A stretch of 64,000 bases of DNA from Pseudomonas trivialis (lineage in GTDB: Bacteria; Pseudomonadota; Gammaproteobacteria; Pseudomonadales; Pseudomonadaceae): assembly GCF_001439805.1 (NCBI RefSeq), contig NZ_JYLK01000012.1, positions 62,001-126,000 of the forward strand. The letters are read 5' to 3'. The position numbers and the translations under genes were made by a program. Of this stretch, positions 37,862 through 47,819 are shown piece after piece. The number at the start of each line of letters is the position of its first letter. Positions within the stretch are counted from its first letter, which is position 1. The notes beneath the pieces were generated by a model. The model had not been told where the DNA came from. It made no database searches and saw nothing but the letters and a program-made list of their open reading frames with translations.

Positions 37862-39019
37862 CTAAGCCTTCAAAGAGCCGAGCAGGCCGTGCAGGAATGC
37901 CTCGCCGGCTTCCATCTGGCTGATCTCGATAAACTCGTCGGGCTTGTGCGCCTGCTCAATGGAACCGGGCCCGCAGACCACCACCGGCACGTCCAGGCGC
38001 TGCTTGAACAGCCCGCCTTCGGTGCCGAACGAGACCTTGGCAGTGCCGGTATCAGGCGCGGCGAACTGCTTGAGAAAACGCACCGCTTCAACGCTGGGGT
38101 GCGTGTCGAGGCCGGGGTAGACGTTGACGGTTTCGATCTCGATGGCGGCCACGTTGGAGAGTTTTTTCGCCTCGTGCACGATCACTTCGGCGCGCTCGCG
38201 CAGTTGCTCCAGAAACAGGTCCAGGTCGTCGGCCGGCAGGTTGCGCACCTCGAAATCCAGGGTGCACAGGTTGGGCACGATGTTCAGCGCCTTGCCGCCG
38301 ACAATCTGCCCGACATGCACGGTGCTGTAGGGCACGTCGTAATCGCTGTCCTGGGCGCCATGGTGCTGCAACTGCTGCTGGCTCTCGCGCAGTGCGGCGA
38401 TAAAGTCGCAGGCGACATGGATGGCGTTGACCGAACGCGGTGCCAGCGACGAGTGCGCCTCCAGGCCCCGGCAGTAGGTGCGGTAGGAGCCCTTGCCCTT
38501 GTGGCCCAGCACGAATTGCATGTTGGTCGGCTCGCCGATCACGCACAGAAACGGACGCATTGGCGCCAGGTGCAGCACATCGAGCAGGCGCCGTACGCCG
38601 ACGCAGCCGATCTCTTCGTCATGGGACAAGGCCAGTTGCAACGGGCGGCTCAAGGTGTGCTGCGCCGCATCGAGCATGGCGTCGATGGCCAGCGCGATAA
38701 AGCCCTTCATGTCGCAACTGCCACGCCCGTAGATGCGCCCGTCCTGCACGGTGGCGGCAAACGGCGGGAAGGTCCAGGCCTGCCCCGCCGCCGGCACCAC
38801 ATCGGTGTGCCCGGAGAGCAGCACGCCGGGCCGCACTTCGGGCCCGGTGCTGGCGAACAGGTTGGCCTTTTTGCCGCTCTGGTCCTTGACGATCAGCGAC
38901 TCGATGCCCTGGGTCAGCAGCAGGTCGCGCACGTATTCGATCAAGGCCATGTTCGACTCGGACGACACGGTGTCGAACGCCATCAGTTTTTTCAGAATCT
39001 CCAGTACGCGCGGTTTCAT
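37862..39019 (-). CDS. argE: ArgE-type N-acyl amino acid deacetylase (M20 peptidase family)
   Basis: A 385-residue M20 metallohydrolase resembling acetylornithine deacetylase. Metal ligands are visible in LLSGHTDVVPA (H and D), the bridging aspartate in GRGSCDMKGF, and the glutamate pair in SHDEEIGCVG. It removes an acyl group from an amino acid nitrogen, giving the free amine and acetate. The ATG at 39019 (MKPRVLEIL) follows GGAG; the longer open frame is not family-like. It is the last gene of the leftward transporter/oxidase operon, so here it may act on an imported acylated compound and not in arginine synthesis. Confidence 0.9.
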   Translation of the reverse strand: MKPRVLEILKKLMAFDTVSSESNMALIEYVRDLLLTQGIESLIVKDQSGKKANLFASTGPEVRPGVLLSGHTDVVPAAGQAWTFPPFAATVQDGRIYGRGSCDMKGFIALAIDAMLDAAQHTLSRPLQLALSHDEEIGCVGVRRLLDVLHLAPMRPFLCVIGEPTNMQFVLGHKGKGSYRTYCRGLEAHSSLAPRSVNAIHVACDFIAALRESQQQLQHHGAQDSDYDVPYSTVHVGQIVGGKALNIVPNLCTLDFEVRNLPADDLDLFLEQLRERAEVIVHEAKKLSNVAAIEIETVNVYPGLDTHPSVEAVRFLKQFAAPDTGTAKVSFGTEGGLFKQRLDVPVVVCGPGSIEQAHKPDEFIEISQMEAGEAFLHGLLGSLKA

Positions 39020-39053
39020 AAGGACTGGCTCCGGTGCAGGGCAAGATATCGGC

Positions 39054-40895
39054 TCATGCGTAGGCGCCGCTGGTTTCCACCACGAGGCCACGCTGGGTCT
39101 TGATCAATTGGGCGCCGTCATGGTGGCAGAGCATTTCACCGCCATTGTCCAGGCTGTGGCGGGGGGGAGCGATGCGGTTGCAGACGCCGTCGATACGCAC
39201 CGGGCAAAGGTTGAGGAAGGTGCACAGTTCCGGCACGGCGGCCCGCGCGCCCACCGGCGGCAGGGTGCCGCTGGTGGCGCCGCAGGTTTCCAGCCAGCCC
39301 TGGCGCAACTCCGGCACCGAATGAATCAGCAGGTCGGTGTAGGGATGGAACGGCGGCGTGGCAAACGACTCGCGGCTGCCGGCCTGCACCTTGTGGCCGC
39401 TGTACATCACCACAATGTCGTCGCACAGCGCGCGCACGGTGGAGATGTCGTGGCTGATAAACAGGTAAGACACGCCCAGTTGCTGGCGCAGGTCGCGCAG
39501 CAGCTCAAGGATCGCCGCGCCGACCACGGTGTCCAGTGCCGAGGTCACTTCATCGCAGAGGATCAGGTCGGGTTTGGCGGCCAGCGCCCGGGCCAGGTTG
39601 ACCCGCTGCTTTTGCCCGCCGGACAACTCGCTGGGGCGCCGCTCGGCCAGGGCGTGCGGCAGGCGCACCAGGTCGAGCAGCTCATGGGTGCGCTCGCGCA
39701 ACGCCGCGCCCTTGAGGCCGAAATACATTTTCAACGGACGGCCGATGATGGCGCCGACGCTGTGCATCGGGTTGAGCGCGGTGTCGGCGTTCTGGAACAC
39801 CATCTGAATGCGTCGAAACTGTTCCGGCGTGCGCTCGGACAGGCGACCACCGAGGGGCTGACCGTCAAACGTGAGGCCGCCCAGGGCCGGCGTCAGCAGG
39901 CCCGCGACCACCCGCGCCAGGGTGGATTTGCCCGAGCCGGATTCGCCGATCACGCCAATCGCCTGGCCACGGCGCACGGTGAGGTCGATGCCTTCGAGCA
40001 CACGGATCAGCGGCATGCCCTGGGCGTTCTTGTTGCCGTAGCCGGCGGTCAGGCCGTTGATAGTCAGCAGCGGTGTGTTTTCGGCGATGCCGCTGGGCGG
40101 GCGAATCGTCGCGTCGGGCCGCGCGGCCGCAAGCAGGCTGCGCGTGTAGTCATGGGCCGGCGCCGCCAGCAACGGCGCGGTATCGCTTTGTTCAAGAATC
40201 TGCCCGTCATTGAGCACCACGATGCGGTCGGCCATCTGCGCCACCACCGCCAGGTCGTGGGACACATACACCGCCGTGGCGCCGCGCTCGCGCACCACGC
40301 GCTTGAACGCGCGCAACACGTCGATCTGGGTGGTCACGTCCAGCGCCGTGGTGGGCTCGTCGAGCACCACCAGCAACGGGTCGCTGATCAGCGCCATGGC
40401 CGCCATCACCCGCTGCAACTGTCCGCCCGACACTTGGTGCGGGTAGCGTTGGCCGATGCTTTCCGGGTTTGGCAATGACAGGTCGCGGAACAGGTCCACC
40501 GCCTTGGCCTCCAGCTCGACACGGCTGCCCAGGCCGTGAATCAAAGCGCCCTCCACCACCTGGTCGATGAGTTTTTTCGCCGGGTTGAACGCGGCGGCGG
40601 CACTCTGGGCGATATACGACACGCGGTTGCCACGCAGTTTCTGCAACTGGCTTTCGCTCACCGCCAGCATGTCGTGCTCGCCCACGCGCACCACGCCGCC
40701 GGACAGCCGGCAACCGCGCCGCGCATAGCCCAGCAGCGCCAGGGCGATGGTGGTCTTGCCGGAACCGGACTCGCCGATCAGCGCCAGCACCTGGCCCTGT
40801 TCCAGGGCAAAGCTTACGCCCTTGACGATTTCCACCTCGCCGCGTTCGCCACAGGCGACCACGCGCAAGTCTTCGACACGAATCAATTCAGTCAT
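39054..40895 (-). CDS. Dipeptide/oligopeptide-type ABC transporter, fused double ATPase
   Basis: A 613-residue protein with two complete ABC ATPase domains, equal to DppD and DppF joined. The first has Walker A GESGSGKT (41-48), signature QVSGGQLQR and Walker B LLVVLDEPTTALD; the second has Walker A GESGSGKS (317-324), signature ELSGGQKQR and LILCDEVTSALD. The C-terminus has a cysteine-bearing extension (CTFLNLCPVRIDGVCN) like the FeS-type tail of peptide-transporter ATPases. It powers import through the two permeases encoded immediately upstream (1-base gap). Confidence 0.95.
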   Translation of the reverse strand: MTELIRVEDLRVVACGERGEVEIVKGVSFALEQGQVLALIGESGSGKTTIALALLGYARRGCRLSGGVVRVGEHDMLAVSESQLQKLRGNRVSYIAQSAAAAFNPAKKLIDQVVEGALIHGLGSRVELEAKAVDLFRDLSLPNPESIGQRYPHQVSGGQLQRVMAAMALISDPLLVVLDEPTTALDVTTQIDVLRAFKRVVRERGATAVYVSHDLAVVAQMADRIVVLNDGQILEQSDTAPLLAAPAHDYTRSLLAAARPDATIRPPSGIAENTPLLTINGLTAGYGNKNAQGMPLIRVLEGIDLTVRRGQAIGVIGESGSGKSTLARVVAGLLTPALGGLTFDGQPLGGRLSERTPEQFRRIQMVFQNADTALNPMHSVGAIIGRPLKMYFGLKGAALRERTHELLDLVRLPHALAERRPSELSGGQKQRVNLARALAAKPDLILCDEVTSALDTVVGAAILELLRDLRQQLGVSYLFISHDISTVRALCDDIVVMYSGHKVQAGSRESFATPPFHPYTDLLIHSVPELRQGWLETCGATSGTLPPVGARAAVPELCTFLNLCPVRIDGVCNRIAPPRHSLDNGGEMLCHHDGAQLIKTQRGLVVETSGAYA

Positions 40896-40896
40896 T

Positions 40897-41772
40897 TCAA
40901 TGGCCTCCGGTGCGTCGGCTACGTCTGGAAGACAGGTAGTCGATCAACAGATTCACGCCGATGGTCAGGGTGCCGATGGCCAGCGCCGGAATGACGATAG
41001 CCAGCGCACCCTGGCTGAGGCCGCCGATATTTTCGCGCACCAGCGAGCCGAGGTCGGCGTCGGGTGGCTGCACGCCAAGACCGAGAAAACTCATGCCGGC
41101 GAGCAACAGTACGATGTAGCCGAACCGCAGGCCGAGGTCGGTGAGCACCGGGTTGAGGATGTTCGGCAGGATCTCCCGGCACGCCACGTACAACCGGCGC
41201 TCGCCCCGGGTGCGGGCGACCTGCACGTATTCCAGCGCCTCGATGTTCACCGCCATGCTGCGGGCCACGCGGAACGATCCGGGGATGTAGCTGATGACCG
41301 CCGTGCAGATCAGCAGGGTCACTGACGAGCCGAAAGCCGACACCATGATCAGCGCGAGCATTTTGCTCGGGATGGAAATGAAGGCGTCCATGATGCGGCT
41401 GATGATTTCGTCCAGCCACTTGGGCGACACCACCGACACCAGCGCACACAGCGTGCCCAGGGTGCTGGCGAGCACCGCAGCCACCAGCGCCAGGCCGACG
41501 GTAAAGCGTGCGCCAACCATCACCCGGCTGAGCATGTCGCGGCCCAGGTAGTCGGTACCGAACGGGTGCGCCAGGCTGAAGCCGTCGAAGACGTTATCGG
41601 ACACCACTTCACCCACCGGGTGCGGCGCCAGCCAGGGGCCGACCAGCGCCAGCAGCAGCCAGGCGACGCAGATTACCGCACCGGCCAGGCCCAGCCAGGA
41701 CGGACCGTTGGAGGCCTTGGCCAGGGCCAGTGCGGAGGATGCAGGCTTGGACTTCGCAATGAGCGTGTTCAT
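40897..41772 (-). CDS. Dpp-type ABC transporter permease 2
   Basis: A 291-residue inner-membrane permease of the DppC/OppC kind: an N-terminal hydrophobic helix (LGLAGAVICVAWLLLALVGPWLAP), the HPFGTDYLGRDMLSRVM motif that marks this family, and the EAA loop (EYVQVARTRGERRLY) before the last helices. The ATG at 41772 overlaps the stop of permease 1 (ATGA), so the two are translationally coupled. The frame is open far upstream but only as overlap with permease 1. Confidence 0.95.
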   Translation of the reverse strand: MNTLIAKSKPASSALALAKASNGPSWLGLAGAVICVAWLLLALVGPWLAPHPVGEVVSDNVFDGFSLAHPFGTDYLGRDMLSRVMVGARFTVGLALVAAVLASTLGTLCALVSVVSPKWLDEIISRIMDAFISIPSKMLALIMVSAFGSSVTLLICTAVISYIPGSFRVARSMAVNIEALEYVQVARTRGERRLYVACREILPNILNPVLTDLGLRFGYIVLLLAGMSFLGLGVQPPDADLGSLVRENIGGLSQGALAIVIPALAIGTLTIGVNLLIDYLSSRRSRRTGGH

Positions 41773-42725
41773 TGGTTTCTCAGCCTCGGGTTGGAGAGGA
41801 TTGCGCAGAGGTCGGCGATCAGCACCAGGCTCAGGTAAGCGGTGCAGAACAGCATGGTGCAGGCTTGCACCAGCGCCATGTCGCGGTTGGTCACCGCATC
41901 GACCATCAGGCTGGCAATGCCCGGGTAGTTGAAGATGGTTTCGACGATGACCACGCCGCCCAGCAGGTACGACAGGCTCAGGGCAATGGCATTGGCAATC
42001 GGCCCGATGGCATTGGGCAAGGCATGGCGCAGCACGATGCGGATCGGGCCGACGCCTTTGAGCCGCGCCATTTCCACGTAGGGGCTGTCGAGCTGGTCGA
42101 TCACCGCAGCGCGGGTCATGCGCGCCATTTGCGCGACGATCACGCAGCACAGCGTCATCACCGGCAAGGCATAGGTGCGCATGAACGCCCACGGCGAGCT
42201 GATATCGCTGGCATAGGACAGCGACGACAGCCACCCCAGGTTCACCGCGAAGATCAGCACCGCCAGGGTCGCCACCAGAAACTCCGGCACCGCGACCATG
42301 GCCAGGGTGACAAAACTCAGGATGTTGTCGATACGCCCGCCACGGGCCATCGCCGATCCGATGCCGAGTACCAGGGCCACCGGCACCGAGACCAGCGCCG
42401 TGGTGGTCGCCAGCATCAGGGTGTTGGGCACCCGGCCGCCCATCAACTCACTCACCGGTGTGGCGCTGGACACCGACATGCCCAGATCGCCGGTGAGCAG
42501 GCTCATCAACCAGTGCAGGTAGCGCAACACACCGGGCTGGTCCAGCCCCAGTTTCAGGCGCAGCGCCGCCACCTGTTCCGGGGTGGCGAACTGGCCGAGT
42601 GCCTGTTGCGCCGCGTCGCCCGGCAGGACTGCCGTGATCGCGAACACGACCATCGACACGATCAACAAGGTCACGATGGCAGCGCCCAGGCGCCGGCCGA
42701 TCAACCACAGTGTAGTGCTGTTCAT
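41769..42725 (-). CDS. Dpp-type ABC transporter permease 1
   Basis: A 318-residue permease of the DppB/OppB kind, with RRLGAAIVTLLIVSMVVFAITAVLPGD as the first helix, the GLDQPGVLRYLHWL segment, and an EAA loop (YVEMARLKGVGPIRIVLRHALPNA). It would pair with permease 2 to form the channel for the solute delivered by the binding protein encoded next to it (13-base gap). Confidence 0.95.
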   Translation of the reverse strand: MNSTTLWLIGRRLGAAIVTLLIVSMVVFAITAVLPGDAAQQALGQFATPEQVAALRLKLGLDQPGVLRYLHWLMSLLTGDLGMSVSSATPVSELMGGRVPNTLMLATTTALVSVPVALVLGIGSAMARGGRIDNILSFVTLAMVAVPEFLVATLAVLIFAVNLGWLSSLSYASDISSPWAFMRTYALPVMTLCCVIVAQMARMTRAAVIDQLDSPYVEMARLKGVGPIRIVLRHALPNAIGPIANAIALSLSYLLGGVVIVETIFNYPGIASLMVDAVTNRDMALVQACTMLFCTAYLSLVLIADLCAILSNPRLRNQ

Positions 42726-42738
42726 CGCAAAGCCCTCA

Positions 42739-44376
42739 TTACGCGTCCAACCACACCTGCTCGGCGAACATGTAGCCCATGAAGCCGCCCAGCGGATTGG
42801 TGCTGTAGCCCTTCAGACGCTGGTCGACGCCATCGATGTTGCTGATGAACACCGGCACGCCGATGCCGCAATGGTCATGCACCAGGGTCTGCATGTCGGC
42901 GTACATCTTGCCGCGTTTGGCTTCATCGGTTTCGGCACGGGCCAGCAGCAGCAACTGATCGAACTGCTCGTTCTGCCAGCCGGACTCGTTCCACGGCGCC
43001 TTGGACTGGAAGAACTGCGAGAACATCACGTCGGCATTCGGCCGTGGGTTGATGTTGCCGAAGGTCAGCGGATGCTTCATCCAGTGGTTGGACCAGTAAC
43101 CATCGCTGGGCAGGCGATTGACGTCGAGCTTGAGGCCGGCCTGTTTCGCCGACTGCTGCAACAGCACGGCGATGTCCACCGACGAGGTGGCGGCGGGCGA
43201 AGCGGCGAGCGGCATGGTGATGCTTTCCATGCCGGCTTTTTTCAGCAGAAAGCGCGCTTTCTCAGGGTCGTATACGGTCTGCGGCAGGTCGGCGTTGTAA
43301 TAGCGCGAACCGGGCGCAATCGGATGATCGTTGCCGACCACGGCGAACCCGCGGAACACCGCAGACTTGACCTGTTCGCGGTCGAGCAGGCATTTCATGG
43401 CCTGGGTGAACTCGGGGCTTTTGCCCGGCATCTGGTCCTGACGGATGATCAGGTTGGTGTAGTTGCCCGAGGGCGAATCGACGTACCGGTGCCCGGCGCT
43501 GGCCTTGATCCGGGTGGTGGAGCGCGGGTCGACCTGGTTGATCGCATGCACGTCGCCCGACAGCAACGCGTTGACCCGCGACGGTTCATCGCTGATGGCG
43601 ATGACTTCGATCTCGTCCAGGTACGGCAGGCCGGGTTTCCAGTAGTTGGGATTGCGCACCGCCACCGAACGCACACCGGGTTTGAATTCCTTGACCTTGA
43701 ACGGCCCGGTGCCGATGCCCTGGCTGAAGTCGGTGGTGCCTTCGGGCACGATCAGCAAGTGCGACACGGCGAGAATAGAGGGCAACTCGGCATTCGGCGC
43801 GCCGAGGCGAATCTGTACCTCGTTGGGACCGCTGGCCTTGATCTCCTCGAACTGCGCCACCAGCGCCATGACTTTGGAGCCGATCGCCGGGTCCTTGTGG
43901 CGGTTCAGGGAATACACCACGTCGGCGGCGGTGAGCGGCTTGCCGTTGTGGAAGGTCACCTCCTTGCGCAGGGTGATGGTCCACAGCGTGGCGTCGGTAT
44001 TGTCGATGCGTTCGGCCAGTTCCAGTTGCGGCACCATGTGCACGTCGAAACGGGTCAGGCCGTTGTAGAACATGTACTGGCGCACGTAGTCGGTAGACAG
44101 GGCACCCTTGGCCGGGTCGAGGGTATCGGCGGTGGAACTGGCCACACTGGCCACGCGAATTTTTCCGCCGGGCTTGCCCTTGCCGGCCACCGGCGCGTCA
44201 TCGGCCCACAGCTTGCCGGCGGCGCCGAACAGGCTGCCCGCGCCCGCCGCCGCCACACCGGCGACGCCAAGCATCTGCAGGGCGTTGCGGCGCGACATGC
44301 CGCGGTTGAGGCTTTCAAATACCCGCAGGCTTTCTGCACCGGAGATGAGTTCGGGTGTGTTTTTGTTATCAGTCAT
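42739..44376 (-). CDS. ABC transporter substrate-binding protein (SBP_bac_5), Tat-exported
   Basis: A 545-residue periplasmic binding protein of the peptide/opine/nickel family, with LDPAKGALSTDYVRQYMFYNGL and HNGKPLTAADVVYSLNRH as typical blocks. The signal is a twin-arginine type: SRRNALQM at residues 28-35, a hydrophobic GVAGVAAAGAGSLFGAAG and a cut near WADDA. Export in folded form is unusual for this family and hints at a cofactor-like or tightly bound ligand, though some relatives share it. It is encoded upstream of both permeases and the ATPase, completing one importer. The ligand is not deducible. Confidence 0.93.
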   Translation of the reverse strand: MTDNKNTPELISGAESLRVFESLNRGMSRRNALQMLGVAGVAAAGAGSLFGAAGKLWADDAPVAGKGKPGGKIRVASVASSTADTLDPAKGALSTDYVRQYMFYNGLTRFDVHMVPQLELAERIDNTDATLWTITLRKEVTFHNGKPLTAADVVYSLNRHKDPAIGSKVMALVAQFEEIKASGPNEVQIRLGAPNAELPSILAVSHLLIVPEGTTDFSQGIGTGPFKVKEFKPGVRSVAVRNPNYWKPGLPYLDEIEVIAISDEPSRVNALLSGDVHAINQVDPRSTTRIKASAGHRYVDSPSGNYTNLIIRQDQMPGKSPEFTQAMKCLLDREQVKSAVFRGFAVVGNDHPIAPGSRYYNADLPQTVYDPEKARFLLKKAGMESITMPLAASPAATSSVDIAVLLQQSAKQAGLKLDVNRLPSDGYWSNHWMKHPLTFGNINPRPNADVMFSQFFQSKAPWNESGWQNEQFDQLLLLARAETDEAKRGKMYADMQTLVHDHCGIGVPVFISNIDGVDQRLKGYSTNPLGGFMGYMFAEQVWLDA

Positions 44377-44471
44377 GGCAAGGCTACCTGTCGAAGATCA
44401 AAAGATTCGAGTGCTCACGGATATCCGGAGCGTCCTGGAAACGCAAACGACGGTGAGTCAACGGCGACGGT

Positions 44472-45746
44472 TCAATGCAAGTAATCCTGGAAGCGGTAAT
44501 AGGCGCCCACGAACGGCAGGAACCAGGGTGTGCCGAAGTGTCCGGGGATGGCCGGCCACTCCAGTTCGCGCCACGGGTTGGCCGCCGCATTGCCGGCCAT
44601 TACCTCGGCCATGACCTGGCCCATGTGCACCGACATCTGCACGCCATGGCCGCTGTAGCCCATGGAGTGAAACACGCCGCCATGCTGGCCGGCGCGTGGC
44701 AGGCGGTCGGAGGTCATGTCCACCAGGCCGCCCCAGCAGTAATCGATCTTCACCTGCGCCAGTTGCGGGAACATGTTTACCATCGCCGTTTGCAGCACCT
44801 TGCCGCTCTTGGCGTCGGACACACTGTTGGACATGGCAAACCGCGCACGCCCGCCGAACAGCAGGCGGTTGTCCGGGGTCAGTCGGAAGTAATTGCCGAT
44901 CATGCGGCTGGTGACATAGGCACGGTGCTGCGGCAACAGCTGGTCGATCAGCGCCTGGGGCAAGACCTCGGTGACGATCACAAAGCTGCCCACCGGCACA
45001 ATGCGTCGGCGATACCAGCCGAGGCCGCCGTGCTGGCAGGCGCCGCTGGCCAGCAGCACCTGGCCGGCATGCAGCGAGCCCTTGGCGGTGTTGACCTGAT
45101 AGCCACCGGCTTGTGCCTTCCAGTCGTTGACCAGGGTGTGCTCGTGAATCAGCGCGCCACGTCGCGCGGCGGCTTCGGCCAGGCCGACACCGAAGCGCCC
45201 GATGTGCATCTGCACGCCATTGCGTTGCAGCAGGCCGCCGTGAAACTGCGCCGAATTGACTTCAGCACGGGCCTGCCCGGCGTCGAGCAATTGCACATCG
45301 GCGTCCACCTCGCGACGAATCAGCTCGCAGGTGCGTGCCAGCCCCTCGTAATGCAGGGGCTTGGCCGCCAGCTTGAGCTTGCCGTTGCGCACCAGGTCGC
45401 AGGCGATCTGCTCCTGCGCCACCAGCGACACCACCGTGTGCACCGCGCTTTCATAGGCCTGGTAATAGGCCCGCGCGCGGTCCGCCCCGAGGCTGGCGTG
45501 CAGCCCGGCGTAGTCCTGGGCCACGCCAGTGTTGCATTGCCCGCCATTGCGCCCCGACGCTTCGCCGACCACCCGCCCGGCATCCAGCACCACCACGCTG
45601 GCGCCGCGCATGGCCAGTGCACGGGCAGCCGACAGCCCGGTAAACCCGCCACCGACCACCGCCACATCGACCTGCCGAGGCAGGTCGCCCGACTGTGCGC
45701 CGGTAAAGGCCGGTGCGGTGTCGAGCCAATAGGATTCACTGCCCAT
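44472..45746 (-). CDS. FAD-dependent amine oxidase (gamma-glutamylputrescine oxidase-like)
   Basis: A 424-residue flavoprotein of the DAO family. The FAD loop VAVVGGGFTGLSAARAL is near residue 30 and SGRNGGQCNTG near 65-75 is the hallmark of the PuuB/OrdL subgroup. These enzymes oxidise a C-N bond of an amine or N-substituted amino acid, giving an aldehyde and ammonia or an amine plus hydrogen peroxide. The ATG at 45746 has CGAGGTTAG upstream. Its place between the importer and a dehalogenase-type gene, with an aldehyde dehydrogenase gene across the divergent promoter, suggests it acts on the imported compound. The identity of that compound is unknown. Confidence 0.9.
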   Translation of the reverse strand: MGSESYWLDTAPAFTGAQSGDLPRQVDVAVVGGGFTGLSAARALAMRGASVVVLDAGRVVGEASGRNGGQCNTGVAQDYAGLHASLGADRARAYYQAYESAVHTVVSLVAQEQIACDLVRNGKLKLAAKPLHYEGLARTCELIRREVDADVQLLDAGQARAEVNSAQFHGGLLQRNGVQMHIGRFGVGLAEAAARRGALIHEHTLVNDWKAQAGGYQVNTAKGSLHAGQVLLASGACQHGGLGWYRRRIVPVGSFVIVTEVLPQALIDQLLPQHRAYVTSRMIGNYFRLTPDNRLLFGGRARFAMSNSVSDAKSGKVLQTAMVNMFPQLAQVKIDYCWGGLVDMTSDRLPRAGQHGGVFHSMGYSGHGVQMSVHMGQVMAEVMAGNAAANPWRELEWPAIPGHFGTPWFLPFVGAYYRFQDYLH

Positions 45747-45776
45747 GTCTAACCTCGCGTGCTGTGGACGTTCGTT

Positions 45777-46445
45777 TTACAAACCCACCAGGCCTGGCAA
45801 CCCACCGATATCGCTAATCTGCTGGTAACCATAAGCGGCATTGGCCGGCACTTCATGCCCACGGGCAACGAAGGCCTTGTGCTTGATCTTCATGTCATGG
45901 GCCGGCATCAGGTCGTAGCGGAAGCTGGATGACACATGCAAGATGTCTTCCGGACCGCAGCCCAGGTTGTCGAGCATGAACTCGAACGCGCGCAGGCGTG
46001 GTTTGTAGGCCTGGGCCTGTTGGGCGGTGAACACTTTGTGGAAAGGCGCGCCGAGCTTGTCGACGTTGGACATGATCTGACTGTCCATGGCATTGGAGAA
46101 AATCACCAGGGGAATCTTGTCGGCGATCTTCGACAGGCCGGCCGGCACATCGGCATGGGGACCCCAGGTCGGCACGGCGTCGTAATACAGCTGGCCTTCT
46201 TCGCGATACTCAATGCCCCAACGCTTGCAGGTACGGGCCAGGGCGGTCTTGAGCACTTCATCGTAGGGCCGCCAGTCACCCATCACCTGGTCGAGGCGGT
46301 AGGCGGTGAAGTCCTTGACGAACTGTTCCATCTGCTCGGCCGTGACGCGGTCGGCAAACAGCTCGCGGGTCAGGGTGCCCATCTGGAAGTTGGTCAGCGT
46401 ACCGTAGCAGTCGAACGTAATGAATTTGGGACGAAGAAAGCTCAT
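45777..46445 (-). CDS. Haloacid dehalogenase type II (HAD family)
   Basis: A 222-residue HAD protein. Motif I FDCYGTLTNF gives nucleophile D11 and the type II spacing (DxYGT); motif II is VIFSNAMDS, and the C-terminal lysine/aspartate region is KPRLRAFEF ... SSFRYDLMPA. Type II enzymes hydrolyse 2-haloacids, but many in catabolic operons act on other substrates. The start is the ATG at 46445. It is the first gene of the leftward run that also holds the oxidase and importer. Confidence 0.9.
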   Translation of the reverse strand: MSFLRPKFITFDCYGTLTNFQMGTLTRELFADRVTAEQMEQFVKDFTAYRLDQVMGDWRPYDEVLKTALARTCKRWGIEYREEGQLYYDAVPTWGPHADVPAGLSKIADKIPLVIFSNAMDSQIMSNVDKLGAPFHKVFTAQQAQAYKPRLRAFEFMLDNLGCGPEDILHVSSSFRYDLMPAHDMKIKHKAFVARGHEVPANAAYGYQQISDIGGLPGLVGL

Positions 46446-46946
46446 GGCGTGTGGTCCTGGAGTCAATGGAATGTGGCCAAGCGTTCGCGGCTCTGGCGGC
46501 GCGTCAGCCCTGTGCAACACAGCTTCATTACAACACTGTGAAATCAGCAGATGGCGTCAAAAACGCCCGCACCTCAATACAAAGCACCGTTTTTAGCGCC
46601 AGCGCCAGCAGAGTTTGCGGCGCGCACAAGCCTTGGGCAAAGCCCGTATTCATGCGCCTTAATGGGCCTTTTACGGCATGAAGGCTCAAGAATGGGGCTG
46701 GCGAGCGGCAGAAAGTGTGGTGGACCGCCGTGGTTTATGTTGCGCGCTGGCGCAGCCATAAACAGCCCTCCGTGCGGCAACGCATTTGCTGCTGAGCGCC
46801 GCCTCCAATTTAGTAGTAACTATGGTGGTGCGACCCTCCTGCATCGCAAATCTGCCGAATACTGCGCACCCTCTTGCCAGCCCTGAAAACAGGTGGGATA
46901 CAGGCATTCCAATGATGCTCCCCCTTTTGCTCAACGGAGGCCCGCC
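46446..46946. other. Divergent promoter region of the catabolic cluster
   Basis: Five hundred bases separate the leftward and rightward halves of the cluster. No coding gene is credible: the frame 46551-46886 (+) and the long leftward frame from 48377 lack family features. The region must carry both promoters and any operators, but I could not assign them. Confidence 0.5.
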
Positions 46947-47798
46947 ATGGCAGCCCAGCCCCACACTGATTACCTCTATCGCTCGATGACGGTGGCCGAC
47001 TTGCCGGCCGCCCATGCCCTGTCGGTGCAACTCAAATGGCCCCACCGCCAGGAAGACTGGGCGATGTTGCAGCGCGTCAGTGACGGCTTTGTAGTACTCG
47101 ACGGCGAACGCCTGATCGGCACCGCATTCGCCTGCCCTCAGGGCGACTACGCCACCATCGGCCTGGTGATTGTCAGCGACGACTATCAGGGCCGGGGCAT
47201 TGGCCGACGTTTGATGGAGCTGGCGCTGAAAGCCTGTGACGCGCGCACGCCGTTGCTCAACGCCACCGTGGCCGGCGCGCCGCTGTATGCCAGCCAGGGT
47301 TTTGTCGAGTTCGGCCATATACAACAGCACCAAGGCAATGTGCAGGTGCCCGAGCAGACCGCGCTGGCCGAGGGGGAACACTGTCGCCCGTTGACGGCCG
47401 ATGATCACGCCGCCGTGATTGCCCTGGCCAACGCCGGCAGCGGCCTGGACCGCCGTGAAATCCTGCGCGACCTGCAGGTGGAACACGCCGTGGGCATCGA
47501 GCGCGACGGCCAGTTGCGCGGCTTTGCGCTGCTGCGCCCGTTCGGCCGTGGGCGCTGCCTCGGCCCGGTGGTGGCCGAAACCTTCGAACAGGCCAAACAC
47601 CTGATCACCACGTTGCTGGAGCAGGTGCCGGACGCCTTCGTGCGTATCGACATCCCCGCCGAGTGCGGCCTCGGCGACTGGCTCGAACAGGCCGGTCTCA
47701 AGTGCGTCGACACCGTCGCGCGCATGGCCAAGGGCACACCGCCCCAGGCCGGCGGCGGCGTCCACCTGTTTGCCCTGATCACCCAAGCGGTCGGTTGA
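46947..47798 (+). CDS. GNAT family N-acetyltransferase
   Basis: A 283-residue protein with an N-terminal GNAT domain: the acetyl-CoA loop is visible in VIVSDDYQGRGIGRRLMELAL (R/Q-x-x-G-x-G/A pattern, residues about 75-95). The C-terminal half (from about 150) looks like a second, degenerate GNAT-like domain of the kind found in two-domain members. It may acetylate the pathway amine or an intermediate. The ATG at 46947 is preceded by GGAGG. First gene of the rightward half. Confidence 0.88.
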   Translation: MAAQPHTDYLYRSMTVADLPAAHALSVQLKWPHRQEDWAMLQRVSDGFVVLDGERLIGTAFACPQGDYATIGLVIVSDDYQGRGIGRRLMELALKACDARTPLLNATVAGAPLYASQGFVEFGHIQQHQGNVQVPEQTALAEGEHCRPLTADDHAAVIALANAGSGLDRREILRDLQVEHAVGIERDGQLRGFALLRPFGRGRCLGPVVAETFEQAKHLITTLLEQVPDAFVRIDIPAECGLGDWLEQAGLKCVDTVARMAKGTPPQAGGGVHLFALITQAVG

Positions 47799-47819
47799 TT
47801 CTTTTCTGGAGCCTTGCCC

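Noticed and set aside
46551..46886. A 111-codon frame in the divergent catabolic spacer
   Set aside because: Composition and lack of motifs suggest chance; its position fits a promoter region better.
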